Shown in pieces: positions 8,811 through 17,782 of a DNA stretch of 64,000 nt. A program made the translations under genes and the position numbers. Source of the stretch: Luteibacter jiangsuensis (GTDB lineage: Bacteria; Pseudomonadota; Gammaproteobacteria; Xanthomonadales; Rhodanobacteraceae); assembly GCF_011742555.1 (NCBI RefSeq), contig NZ_JAAQQR010000003.1, positions 496,001 to 560,000 on the forward strand, written 5' to 3'. The notes beneath the pieces were generated by a model that did no database searches, was not told where the DNA came from, and worked only from the letters and a program-made list of their open reading frames with translations. Each line of letters begins with the position of its first letter. Position 1 is the stretch's first letter.

Positions 8811-11038
8811 GGCCGGGCGGCTGCCTCGAGCGCCTTCTCCACGGTGTCGTAGGTAAGCACGGTGGACAGCTTCGTGCCTTCGCCGCCGCCCTTCGGGTAC
8901 ACCACATAGAGCGGCACGCCCACGGAGTGGTACTGCTCGAGGAAGGCGGCGATGGTGGCGTTCACGTCGGTCCAGTCGCCCTTCATGTAGACGGTGCCGG
9001 TACGTTTCAGGAGAGCGCGGAAGGCGTCCGTGTCCAGCACCGCATGCTCGTTCGCCTTGCAGGTGATGCACCAGTCGGCGGTCATGTCGACCAGCACCGG
9101 TGTGCCGGCGGCGCGCAATTCGGCGAGTTTCGCGGGCGAGTAGGGCACCGAGCCGTCCGCCGCCGTGGTGACCGTCTGCGGTGCGGGGAGCCCGTGCACC
9201 GTCCAGAGGGCGGCGGCGGCGCCCAAGGCGAGCACGCCGGTGAACACCCAGGACAGCGCCCGGCCGCCGCGGCTGCGGCCGTACCACCACAGCGCCATGG
9301 CCAGCAGCACGCCACCAGCCAGCACGAGCGCGGCGGCATCCGCGCCGCGCTGCTTCGTCAGCACCCACAGCAGCCACACCGCAGTGAGGTACATCGGGAA
9401 GGCCAGCGCCTGCTTCAGCGTTTCCATCCAGCGCCCCGGTCGCGGCAGCAGCCGCGCGACCGCGGGCACGAAGCCGATCACGAGGAAGGGCAGCGCAAGG
9501 CCCAGGCCCAATGCGAGGAAGATCAGGAAGGCCACGGTCAACGGCGCCGCGAAGGCGAAGGCGATGGCCGAACCCATGAACGGTGCCGTGCACGGGCTGG
9601 CGACCACCACGGCGAGCACGCCGGTGAAGAAGTCGCCCGAACGGCCCGAGCGTGCGGCCAGCCCGCTACCCACGCCGCCGAGCGAACCGCCGATCTCGAA
9701 CACGCCGGACATCGACAAGCCCACGGCGAGCATCACGTAGACGAGCACCCCGATGGCCAGCGGCTGCTGGAACTGCGCGCCCCACTGGATGCCGTGGCCC
9801 GCGGCGCGGATGCCGACGATGATCAGGCCGAGCACGGCGAAGGCCACGAGCACGCCGGCCGTGTACCAGAGCGCGTGGCGGCGTGCGGCCGCGTGACTCT
9901 CGCCGCTTTCCAGCACGGTGACTGCCTTCAGCGAAAGGACCGGCAGCACGCAGGGCATGAGGTTCAACACCAGGCCGCCGAGGAGTGCGAGACCGATGGC
10001 GGCGATGAATCCGACCGGCGCATCGCCGCCCGGCGCCATGCCCGGCGGGGGCGGCGTCGGGGCCACCTCGGCGGGAGCGGCGGCGGGCTGTGGCGTCTCG
10101 GTGGCGCTGCCGACCGAGGCCGTTCCGGCCGCGAGGTCCACGTTCACGCGGCGCTTCATCACCGGATAGCAGATGCCGTTTTCCAGGCAGCCCTGGTAGG
10201 ACACGTCCACGGCCAGGGAGGTGGCCTTCGCGGCGCCTTCCAGGGGGACGGGCAGTTCCACCTGGTCGAAGTAGACGATGGTGTCGCCGAAGTGCTCGTC
10301 GTGGTGCGCGGTGCCGCTGGGCCAGTCCGGTTCGCCGGCGCTCACGCCGGCAGGGGAGACCACGGCGATCTGCGTCTTGTCGCGGTACAGGTAGTAATCC
10401 TTTGGCATCGTCCAGCGCAGCAGGAGGCTGCCGTGGTCCTTTACCAACGCCTCGAAGCGGAAGGCCTGCTCGGCGGGCAGGGGCTGTGCTTCGCTACCCT
10501 GCGTGACCGCCACGGGGGCGCCGAGCAGCGCCGCGGCATTGGCGGGCGGCGTGGCGGCTGCCGCCGTGGGGATGGTGGAAGGCCCCCCGATCGTCAGCGT
10601 CAGATGCTCGGTGTTCGGCGGGTAGCAGATCTTCGGCTCGACCTCGTGGCAGCCCTGGTACTGGACGTTGAGCGCAATCGTCTTTGCACCTGCGTCGGCC
10701 AGGGTGTAGGGCACCGTGGCCTCGATGTCGCCGTGGTAGATCTCGACGTCGCCCAGGTACTCGTCGTGCTCCTTCAGGCCGTTGGGAAGGCTCGGTTCGC
10801 CGAGCTTCACCGCCGCCGGGTCCGCCGCGGCGATCTTGATTCGCCCGCGATAGAGGTAATAGTCCGGCGCGATGCGCCAATGGAGCTTCACCGTGCCCGG
10901 CTGGCTGGCGTCCGTCGTGAGATGGAAGGCCTGGGTGACGGGCAGGAGATCCTGCTCATCCTGGGCAAGGGCCGGAAGGGCGGCGAACAGACCGAGGCCG
11001 GCGGCGAGGAGCAGCGCGCGGCGGACAACAGACATCAT
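8807..11038 (-). CDS. dsbD: Thiol:disulfide interchange protein DsbD with two N-terminal alpha domains
   Basis: DsbD moves electrons from cytosolic thioredoxin to the periplasm. After a signal peptide (1-25) the 743-aa protein has two DsbD-alpha domains: the first with C130 and C138, the second with C284 and C290 (the canonical five-residue spacing in YQGCLENGICYP). The eight-span core carries the cysteine pair C363 (LMPCVLP) and C483 (SPCTAP), and the C-terminal thioredoxin-like gamma domain has CITC at 657-660. E. coli DsbD has one alpha domain and about 565 residues. The start at 11038 was chosen for the signal peptide. Downstream of cutA, as in E. coli, and coupled to the TlpA-like gene. 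Confidence 0.95.
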   Translation of the reverse strand: MMSVVRRALLLAAGLGLFAALPALAQDEQDLLPVTQAFHLTTDASQPGTVKLHWRIAPDYYLYRGRIKIAAADPAAVKLGEPSLPNGLKEHDEYLGDVEIYHGDIEATVPYTLADAGAKTIALNVQYQGCHEVEPKICYPPNTEHLTLTIGGPSTIPTAAAATPPANAAALLGAPVAVTQGSEAQPLPAEQAFRFEALVKDHGSLLLRWTMPKDYYLYRDKTQIAVVSPAGVSAGEPDWPSGTAHHDEHFGDTIVYFDQVELPVPLEGAAKATSLAVDVSYQGCLENGICYPVMKRRVNVDLAAGTASVGSATETPQPAAAPAEVAPTPPPPGMAPGGDAPVGFIAAIGLALLGGLVLNLMPCVLPVLSLKAVTVLESGESHAAARRHALWYTAGVLVAFAVLGLIIVGIRAAGHGIQWGAQFQQPLAIGVLVYVMLAVGLSMSGVFEIGGSLGGVGSGLAARSGRSGDFFTGVLAVVVASPCTAPFMGSAIAFAFAAPLTVAFLIFLALGLGLALPFLVIGFVPAVARLLPRPGRWMETLKQALAFPMYLTAVWLLWVLTKQRGADAAALVLAGGVLLAMALWWYGRSRGGRALSWVFTGVLALGAAAALWTVHGLPAPQTVTTAADGSVPYSPAKLAELRAAGTPVLVDMTADWCITCKANEHAVLDTDAFRALLKRTGTVYMKGDWTDVNATIAAFLEQYHSVGVPLYVVYPKGGGEGTKLSTVLTYDTVEKALEAAARP

Positions 11039-11087
11039 GTCGACTCCATGGATCGATACGGCGACGAAACCGCGACAACGTCGGTCA

Positions 11088-11450
11088 TTATGACCGGGGG
11101 ATTCCGGATTGGCTTGCACGTGTCGTGGGCACCCCGGCCTCCAGCCAGGCGAGGTAAGGCGCGTGGCCTTCCACCAGAGGCAGGGCGACCACCTCGGGCA
11201 CCTCGTAGGGATGGTTGGCGAGGACGAAAGCCTCGACGTCGGGGAAGGCCTCGCGGACCGTTTTCACGATCAGCAGGTCTTCGCCGTCGGTGACCACCTC
11301 GCCTTTCCAGCGGTAAGTGGACCGCATGCCCGGCAGGTGGTTCACGCAGGCGGCGAGACCCGCCTCGACGAGGCCGCGCGCCAGGGCGGCGGCCGGTTCG
11401 CCTTGCGGACAGGCGATAAGGATGGCGACAGGCTGGGACATGACGACCAT
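11088..11450 (-). CDS. cutA: Divalent-cation tolerance protein CutA
   Basis: A small trimeric cytosolic protein (120 aa) of the CutA1 family, with ILIACPQGEPAAALARGLVE at the N-terminus, AACVNHLPGMRSTYRWKGE, and the C-terminal VVALPLVEGHAPYLAWL. The family is linked to copper/divalent-cation tolerance in E. coli, although its molecular role is unsettled. The ATG at 11450 is preferred because GAGGGG lies about 5 nt upstream; the ATG at 11441 is the alternative. It precedes dsbD by 49 bp on the same strand, the same cutA-dsbD order as in E. coli, and probably shares its promoter. Confidence 0.93.
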   Translation of the reverse strand: MVVMSQPVAILIACPQGEPAAALARGLVEAGLAACVNHLPGMRSTYRWKGEVVTDGEDLLIVKTVREAFPDVEAFVLANHPYEVPEVVALPLVEGHAPYLAWLEAGVPTTRASQSGIPRS

Positions 11451-11564
11451 TGTGCCCCCTCGGCCGCGTCTTTTTTGCACCGGTGCCCTTGAACGGGTAT
11501 CGCACGGCGCCATCTGTCGGTGATCGAAGGGCCTTCCTGATCGGTGGGACCTTTGGCTAAAATT

Positions 11565-11591
11565 CTGGCACTCACCCTGGCCAAGTGCTAA
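11565..11591. promoter_or_regulatory. CIRCE operator of groESL (HrcA-binding)
   Basis: The sequence CTGGCACTC, nine intervening bases, then AAGTGCTAA matches the CIRCE consensus TTAGCACTC-N9-GAGTGCTAA at 7 of 9 and 8 of 9 positions with exact spacing. CIRCE is bound by the repressor HrcA, which itself needs GroEL to stay active, giving heat-inducible feedback. A TAAAAT at 11558-11563 just upstream is a plausible -10 element, so bound HrcA would cover the start of transcription. The operator lies 48 bp before the groES start codon. Confidence 0.9.
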
Positions 11592-11639
11592 CAGGGTGTA
11601 CTAATTTCCTTGTCTGTCAATCACATGGTTGGAGAAGTC

Positions 11640-11933
11640 ATGAGCAAACTGCGCCCGCTGCACGATCGCGTCATCGTCAAGCGTCTCGAGGAAGAGCGTG
11701 TTTCGGCCGGTGGCATCGTCATCCCCGACAGCGCCACCGAGAAGCCGACCCGCGGCAAGGTCATCGCCGCCGGTAACGGCCGCATCCTGGAAAACGGCTC
11801 GGTCCGCCCGATGTCGGTGAAGGAAGGCGAGACCGTCCTGTTCGGCAAGTACGCCGGCCAGGAAATCAAGATCGACGGCGAAGAGCTGGTCTTCCTGAAG
11901 GAAGACGACATCGTGGCGATTCTGGAGGCGTGA
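11640..11933 (+). CDS. groES: Co-chaperonin GroES
   Basis: The 97-aa product begins [19 protein letters not shown] and contains the mobile-loop region ([18 protein letters not shown], about residues 22-39) that contacts GroEL. It forms the heptameric lid of the GroEL folding chamber in the cytosol. The start at 11640 follows a GGAG ribosome site 5-6 nt upstream. First gene of the groESL operon under a CIRCE operator; the 102-bp gap to groEL contains a structured repeat. Confidence 0.98.
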   Translation: MSKLRPLHDRVIVKRLEEERVSAGGIVIPDSATEKPTRGKVIAAGNGRILENGSVRPMSVKEGETVLFGKYAGQEIKIDGEELVFLKEDDIVAILEA

Positions 11934-11936
11934 AGC

Positions 11937-13679
<1,743 letters not shown>

Positions 13680-13708
13680 GTCCCGCTCTCCATCTGTGCG
13701 TTACAAGC

Positions 13709-13747
13709 GAAGGAGTCCCGCGCAAGCGGGGCTCCTTCGTCGGTTTT
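13709..13747 (+). terminator. Rho-independent terminator of groESL
   Basis: A near-perfect stem GAAGGAG(T)CCCGC / GCGGG(G)CTCCTTC with a GCAA tetraloop ends at 13738 and is followed by a short T-run (TTTT at 13743-13746). It marks the end of the groESL operon and the left boundary of the AT-richer islet. Confidence 0.8.
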
Positions 13748-13815
13748 GGGAGATTGGAATGTCCGATTTTCTCAAGCGACTAACGGAAGAACATCAAACA
13801 AGAAGGAGTGTCACA

Positions 13816-14271
13816 ATGCTTACTTGCCGGTTTCGGCTGAACAATCTGCCCATAAGTACGCTAACGGTCGGCGCGAGCAGTTTCCCTGCCTTCTCTGGCG
13901 AAGAAGGGCGCATCAATACTGTCTTGCAACAGTGCGTCCCGAATGGCCCAATTCCACGGGGAACGTATTACATCGTTGACCGGGAATCCGGTGGGCGCCT
14001 GGGTGAGTTGAAGGACAAGTTCAAGAAGGCGAACTGGTGGTTCGCACTCTATGCCGATGACCCGAAGACCGACGACCACACATTTTGTGAGAGCGTCATG
14101 CGCGGGCAATTTCGGCTGCATCCATCCGGGTGGACCGGACAAAGTGCCGGATGTATCACGCTGCCGTTCATGCATGATTTCCTTTCACTCCGGCAAATCA
14201 TTCTCTCTCAAGAGATGTTCGATATGCCGTGTGCTGACATGAAGGCGTATGGTCAAGTGATCGTCGTATGA
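13816..14271 (+). CDS. DUF2778 (Tlde1-like) putative L,D-transpeptidase effector
   Basis: A 151-aa protein with the DUF2778 pattern: CRFRLNN start, PIPRGTYYIVDRESGGRLGEL (about 45-65), NWWFALYADD (73-82), and the YkuD-like catalytic signature with H102 in LHPSG and C113 in SAGCITL. Members named Tlde1 are type VI secretion effectors that cut or exchange peptidoglycan peptides in the target periplasm. I chose ATG 13816 because AAGGAG lies 7 nt upstream; an ATG at 13759 would add 19 uncharacteristic residues. There is no signal peptide, as expected for T6SS cargo. Its end overlaps the next gene (ATGA). Base use is AT-richer than groEL. Activity and secretion are inferred from family. Confidence 0.75.
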   Translation: MLTCRFRLNNLPISTLTVGASSFPAFSGEEGRINTVLQQCVPNGPIPRGTYYIVDRESGGRLGELKDKFKKANWWFALYADDPKTDDHTFCESVMRGQFRLHPSGWTGQSAGCITLPFMHDFLSLRQIILSQEMFDMPCADMKAYGQVIVV

Positions 14272-14531
14272 GGCGTTTTCTGACGCCCGTTCTGTGGGTG
14301 ATCTGGATACTGTTTGTGTCGATCGTTGTCATTGTCATGGAGGCGATCACGAGTCCCGCCGATATCCCACCGAGAAGTTTGATCGTGGAGCTTTTGGGTG
14401 GCTATGGCAGCGGCGCTATCTCGCAGGCGGGCGATACGTCGCTGATCATTTGGACATTGGAGCGCATTCTTCCAGCTCACCTGGCGATCTGCCTCACATG
14501 GCGAGCGTTCAAGGCAGTGTTCTTGCGATAG
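14268..14531 (+). CDS. Small membrane protein, candidate immunity partner of the DUF2778 effector
   Basis: An 87-aa protein starting in the stop of the effector gene (ATGA), so the two are probably translated together. It opens with a strong hydrophobic helix (about residues 7-25, VLWVIWILFVSIVVIVM), followed by a stretch likely outside the cytosol (26-58) and a second, weaker hydrophobic segment near 59-78. Immunity proteins against periplasmic peptidoglycan effectors must act in the periplasm, which a membrane-anchored protein could do. No family was recognised; the immunity role rests only on position, size and topology. Confidence 0.6.
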   Translation: MRRFLTPVLWVIWILFVSIVVIVMEAITSPADIPPRSLIVELLGGYGSGAISQAGDTSLIIWTLERILPAHLAICLTWRAFKAVFLR

Positions 14532-14624
14532 GTCGATAGCTCACTGTTGCCTGCCGTGGTCGCATGAAAAGCGACTACGTGCAGGCGTGCCATGTCGTGT
14601 CTCGCTATGTCATTTATGCGACAC

Positions 14625-14679
14625 GCTGGCGCCAGCATGTGGGAATACCTTTGGGAGCACACCCTGTGCGCGCTGATCG
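14625..14679. repeat. Degenerate copy of the GTAG-headed REP element
   Basis: The perfect palindrome GCTGGCGCCAGC (14625-14636) is followed by TTGGGAGCACACCCTGTGCG (14651-14670), whose stem GCACA/TGTGC and CCC loop parallel GTAGGAGCGCGCCCTGCGCG of the element at 971-1096; that element also has a GCTGGCGCGCCAGC palindrome. This looks like a decayed half-element lying between the immunity candidate and the next gene. The rest of the 173-bp gap shows nothing else. Confidence 0.5.
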
Positions 14680-14704
14680 TTTCGCGAGACGCAACAGGAC
14701 GGTA

Positions 14705-15208
14705 TTACTTCATGACAGTCGCCAGGAAAGGCCATTGATCCTCATGGCCAAAATCGCCGCGAGTCAATTCGCGAAGGTTCTTTCCTTCCCTTAAGAGAAT
14801 CTGATCGACCTCGTCGGCAACGGCAAACGGGAAGCCCACAATGGTGACATCGAAGCCTGCAAGGATCGCCATGCGTCCGTTGCGGTCATAGGCGACCCAC
14901 TCGGGAGAAACGCGGGCGGGATTTTGCTCGTCTGCAGCGAATGCATCCCAGTCCATCTTAACGAGTACATCTGGCGGTTCGGGCTGACCTATCGGCGCAT
15001 AACCACAAACCAGACAAGTAGCTTCAGGCACAGCCACGCGGATTGCTTCCCAGAGCTGCCGAGGCATGCGGTGGACGCCGTAGCGATTCCGCTCCAGGGC
15101 AGCACCTCTCCAGTTTGGGAGCGCGAACGCATCGGGAGTTCCTTCGTCTTCAACGAAAAAATGCGAGCGGGCTTGGTGGATTGCCATCGGCGGGACAACC
15201 TCAATCAT
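14705..15208 (-). CDS. Uncharacterised protein in AT-richer islet
   Basis: A 167-aa soluble protein I do not recognise. Composition is protein-like throughout: a predicted helix with MPRQLWEAIRVAVPEA near residue 48, a single CLVCG pair near 65-69, and an alternating hydrophobic segment GRMAILAGFDVTIVGFPFAVADEVDQIL near 110-137, followed by a charged tail. No signal peptide or membrane span. Two starts are possible, ATG 15208 (weak GAGG upstream) and ATG 15187. It faces the effector/immunity pair, convergent with it. It could be another immunity or regulatory protein, but nothing in the sequence proves that. Confidence 0.6.
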   Translation of the reverse strand: MIEVVPPMAIHQARSHFFVEDEGTPDAFALPNWRGAALERNRYGVHRMPRQLWEAIRVAVPEATCLVCGYAPIGQPEPPDVLVKMDWDAFAADEQNPARVSPEWVAYDRNGRMAILAGFDVTIVGFPFAVADEVDQILLREGKNLRELTRGDFGHEDQWPFLATVMK

Positions 15209-15405
15209 GCTGGCTGCCTCATGGAAGCGGCTCCGCTTTCGGCGGAGGTGGATTCGGATGTCACAAAACCCTTCGTTGTCCGTGACGACGTTCGAATCTT
15301 GCCGGCCAGCGGGCGAGATTCATGGCGCTGTCATTTGAGCGGGAGTATTTCCGACTTCGCGGGCATTCCTCTAGAGAACTTCATCGACAAGGACGGGGCG
15401 AGGAC
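15209..15405 (+). other. Intergenic stretch with possible coding remnant before the ferredoxin
   Basis: About 197 bp without an intact gene. One forward frame reads through about 15235-15409 without a stop, its last residues ([21 protein letters not shown]) look protein-like, and its stop overlaps the ferredoxin ATG as ATGA. Upstream of 15209 this frame runs antisense to the better-supported gene at 14705-15208, so if it is coding it is the 3' remnant of a lost gene once coupled to the ferredoxin. Confidence 0.25.
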
Positions 15406-15708
15406 ATGAAATACAAAGTGAAACTGCAAAACGCGGAAGAAGGGCTCGACGCGACAATAGACGTGCCCGATGACGAGCGCATTTTGGAGGCGGCCGAAGC
15501 TCAAGGAATAGGTTTACCCTACATATGCAGAGTCGGCGCCTGCAGCGCTTGCGTCGCGAAGTTAATAAGCGGCAAGGTAGATCAGAGCGATCAAAGCTAT
15601 CTCGACGATGATCAAGTGCGGCAAGGGTATGTATTAACGTGCGTTGCGTTCCCTCGGTCCGATTTAACCTTGAGGACGCATTGCGAGAAGGAATTACTAT
15701 TAACTTAG
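15406..15708 (+). CDS. Plant-type [2Fe-2S] ferredoxin
   Basis: A 100-aa stand-alone ferredoxin with cluster ligands C41, C46, C49 and C79, exactly the CX4CX2CX29C spacing of plant and cyanobacterial ferredoxins (CRVGACSAC, then VLTC). It is acidic and lacks any targeting signal. It would carry single electrons between a reductase and an acceptor; neither is nearby. A GAGG ribosome site sits 3-4 nt before ATG 15406. The gene uses codons rare in its neighbours (for example TTA, CTA, TTA in a row at the 3' end), which points to recent acquisition. The convergent MdoB-like gene ends 5 bp away. Confidence 0.85.
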   Translation: MKYKVKLQNAEEGLDATIDVPDDERILEAAEAQGIGLPYICRVGACSACVAKLISGKVDQSDQSYLDDDQVRQGYVLTCVAFPRSDLTLRTHCEKELLLT

Positions 15709-15713
15709 GGCAA

Positions 15714-17609
15714 CTACTGCCCCGCGCCTTCGGCCGCGCCTTGCTCGATCGCACTGCGTCGCTGCGCGATGGCGCCTGCATCAGGTGCCGCATACTGTGC
15801 CAGTAGCGGGTCGAGCTTTCGCTTCAGTCGCAGCATCGCCACATTGCTCATCGAGATGTCGGCGTACTTCTGCATGGGGTCTTCCGCGGGCGTCGGGGCT
15901 TCCGGTGCGTGCGTGAGCGCGGCGAGTTTCGGTGCCACCACCTGGGTGAGGGCGAAATAGGCGTCGTCGTGCACGCCTGCCTGTTCGAGCAGCTTGCCCG
16001 GGAGCATCCAGGCGGCGACATCTTCCTTCGCTGGCGCGGGGCCATCGCCGTGCGCGTCGATGAGGATGTAAGGCACCGTCTGGTTGAACATGTTGGAACC
16101 GCCCGCGAAACCCACCTTGTCGAAGGTTTCCGTGAGCGCCGGCAGGTGGTCGCCGTAGAACAGCAGCAGGGTCGGACGCTCGCGATGCTTCAGAAGATCG
16201 GCGAGCCGGCCCAGTTCCGCATCGGCGTGGCGCATGTGGTAGACGTAGTTGCGGAACTGCAGCTTCGCCTCGTTGCTGATGCCTTCCGGTGCCGGAATGG
16301 CATCGCGTTCCTTCGTGTCGATGTTGGCGGAGTTGTCGTACGGTCCGTGCGCTTCCATGCTGATGGCAAAGACGAAGCGAGGCGGCCCCGAATCGCGTAG
16401 CTGGTTCATGATCTCGTCGGTCATGGCGCTGTCTGCCATGTAGGCACCGTCCTTCCTGTAATCCTTCGGGAAGTCCGGCTGCGACACGAAGCGGTCGAAG
16501 CCCAGCGACTTGAAGGCAGCCGTGCGGTTCCAGAACCCCGCGTCGTTGCCGTGCACCGCGATGGTTTCGTAGCCGTGCGAACGGAGCGTGCGCACCATGC
16601 TCGGAACCACGCCGCTGTGCATCTGCAGGTAAGGGAACTGCATGTCCGGGAAGTAGCGCAGCGAAAGCCCGGTCAGCACTTCGAACTCGGTGCGGATCGT
16701 GCCGCCACCGTACGTCGGCACGTGCAGCTGGCCGCTGCTGGCATGCCTGGCCAGGCGGTGCAGGTTCGGGGCGAACTGTTGGCCTTCCATGCCACGGATG
16801 ACGGACGGATCGAAGAACGATTCGCTCTGTACCACCACGATGTCGGGCGTCTGCCGCTGGTTCTCGGCTGCCGCGCTCATGTGCCGGCGCAGGTCGCTGT
16901 CGCTATCGGCGATGAAACGGCCGGCTTCGGCCGCGTCGGGCTTCGCTTTTTTCTTTCCGGCATTCTGCAGCCGGAACTGCATGATCGTGGTGACCACGCC
17001 GTTGTAATGCGCGTTACCCGCCGCGGACCACGGCTGGAGGCCCAGGCGGTCCTTGTCGTACAGCGCGGACCATGCCGGCGTGCCCGCCAGCAGCGTGCCG
17101 ATCAGGGTCACGAGCGCCACGCCGGCGACGAGACGGCGCCCGCGCGTGCGCCGAGCGAACAGCGGTGGCTCGAAGCGGGCGGCGAGAACGACGAGGCCGA
17201 TCACGGCAAGGATGGCCAGATAAGGAAGCGGGCTGGACGGCAGGTAGCCGCCAAGGAGATGCGCGCCGCCGTTCTTCAACTGCCCGACCATGCGGAAGTC
17301 CGAAGGGAGCAGCGGGGAGCCCAGGTTCTTCATCTTGATGTCGCTCACCACGAGCACGGCGCCCTGCGCCATGAAGGCGATGCCGAACGAAAGCCAGGGG
17401 CGGCGGGTGAGTACCAGGAGCAGACTGGCCAGAAGCAGGCCCGGAAACGCGTTGGCCAGCAGGTGCAACGGGCGCGAGGACCACTCCAGGCTGGCCACGC
17501 CGGGGTTCCCGTCGAGGAAACCGGTATAGAGGATGAAGGCGACGGCGAGGCACAGCGGCAGCGCCACGCGGCCCGCGAGGTCTCGCCAATGGTTGGAATC
17601 GGCCGTCAT
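15714..17609 (-). CDS. LTA synthase/MdoB-like membrane phosphoglycerol transferase
   Basis: A 631-aa protein with about five N-terminal membrane helices (to about residue 195) and a periplasmic sulfatase-fold domain. Motifs of the LtaS/OpgB family are visible: DIVVVQSESFFDP (metal-binding Glu), YGGGTIRTEFEVLTG with the likely catalytic threonine, HGNDAGFWNR, and LLFYGDHLPAL near the end. Relatives transfer glycerophosphate from phosphatidylglycerol to an acceptor such as lipoteichoic acid or osmoregulated periplasmic glucans; in Gram-negatives a glucan is more likely. ATG 17609 follows AGAGGA. No glucan-synthesis genes are nearby, so the acceptor is open. Confidence 0.85.
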   Translation of the reverse strand: MTADSNHWRDLAGRVALPLCLAVAFILYTGFLDGNPGVASLEWSSRPLHLLANAFPGLLLASLLLVLTRRPWLSFGIAFMAQGAVLVVSDIKMKNLGSPLLPSDFRMVGQLKNGGAHLLGGYLPSSPLPYLAILAVIGLVVLAARFEPPLFARRTRGRRLVAGVALVTLIGTLLAGTPAWSALYDKDRLGLQPWSAAGNAHYNGVVTTIMQFRLQNAGKKKAKPDAAEAGRFIADSDSDLRRHMSAAAENQRQTPDIVVVQSESFFDPSVIRGMEGQQFAPNLHRLARHASSGQLHVPTYGGGTIRTEFEVLTGLSLRYFPDMQFPYLQMHSGVVPSMVRTLRSHGYETIAVHGNDAGFWNRTAAFKSLGFDRFVSQPDFPKDYRKDGAYMADSAMTDEIMNQLRDSGPPRFVFAISMEAHGPYDNSANIDTKERDAIPAPEGISNEAKLQFRNYVYHMRHADAELGRLADLLKHRERPTLLLFYGDHLPALTETFDKVGFAGGSNMFNQTVPYILIDAHGDGPAPAKEDVAAWMLPGKLLEQAGVHDDAYFALTQVVAPKLAALTHAPEAPTPAEDPMQKYADISMSNVAMLRLKRKLDPLLAQYAAPDAGAIAQRRSAIEQGAAEGAGQ

Positions 17610-17713
17610 CACATCCTCTTAGCAGTCGCGCCCGCGCCTTCAGGGCATGGGACTGTAACGTAGCTGACATGAATGCGTTGTCCGGGGAGTGGAAAGGGTT
17701 CATGCGCCGTTGC

Positions 17714-17740
17714 GGCGGGCCCGGCGGGCCCGGCGGGCGC
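17714..17740. repeat. Three 9-bp GC repeats upstream of glnE
   Basis: Two exact copies of GGCGGGCCC and a third with one change (GGCGGGCGC) lie in tandem in the 173-bp divergent gap between the MdoB-like gene and glnE. It is probably a slippage-prone low-complexity tract; no regulatory role can be read from it. Confidence 0.6.
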
Positions 17741-17782
17741 CGGGCGGGGCGCGGCTTCGGCCAAGCCATGGCCTGAGGCACA

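Noticed and set aside
13759-13815. Longer N-terminus of the DUF2778 protein
   Set aside because: The ATG at 13816 has a strong AAGGAG site at good spacing and gives the usual family start.
14924-15409. A 161-codon + strand frame overlapping the gene at 14705-15208
   Set aside because: Its upstream half is antisense to a better-composed protein; only its last part looks coding, so it is recorded as a possible remnant.
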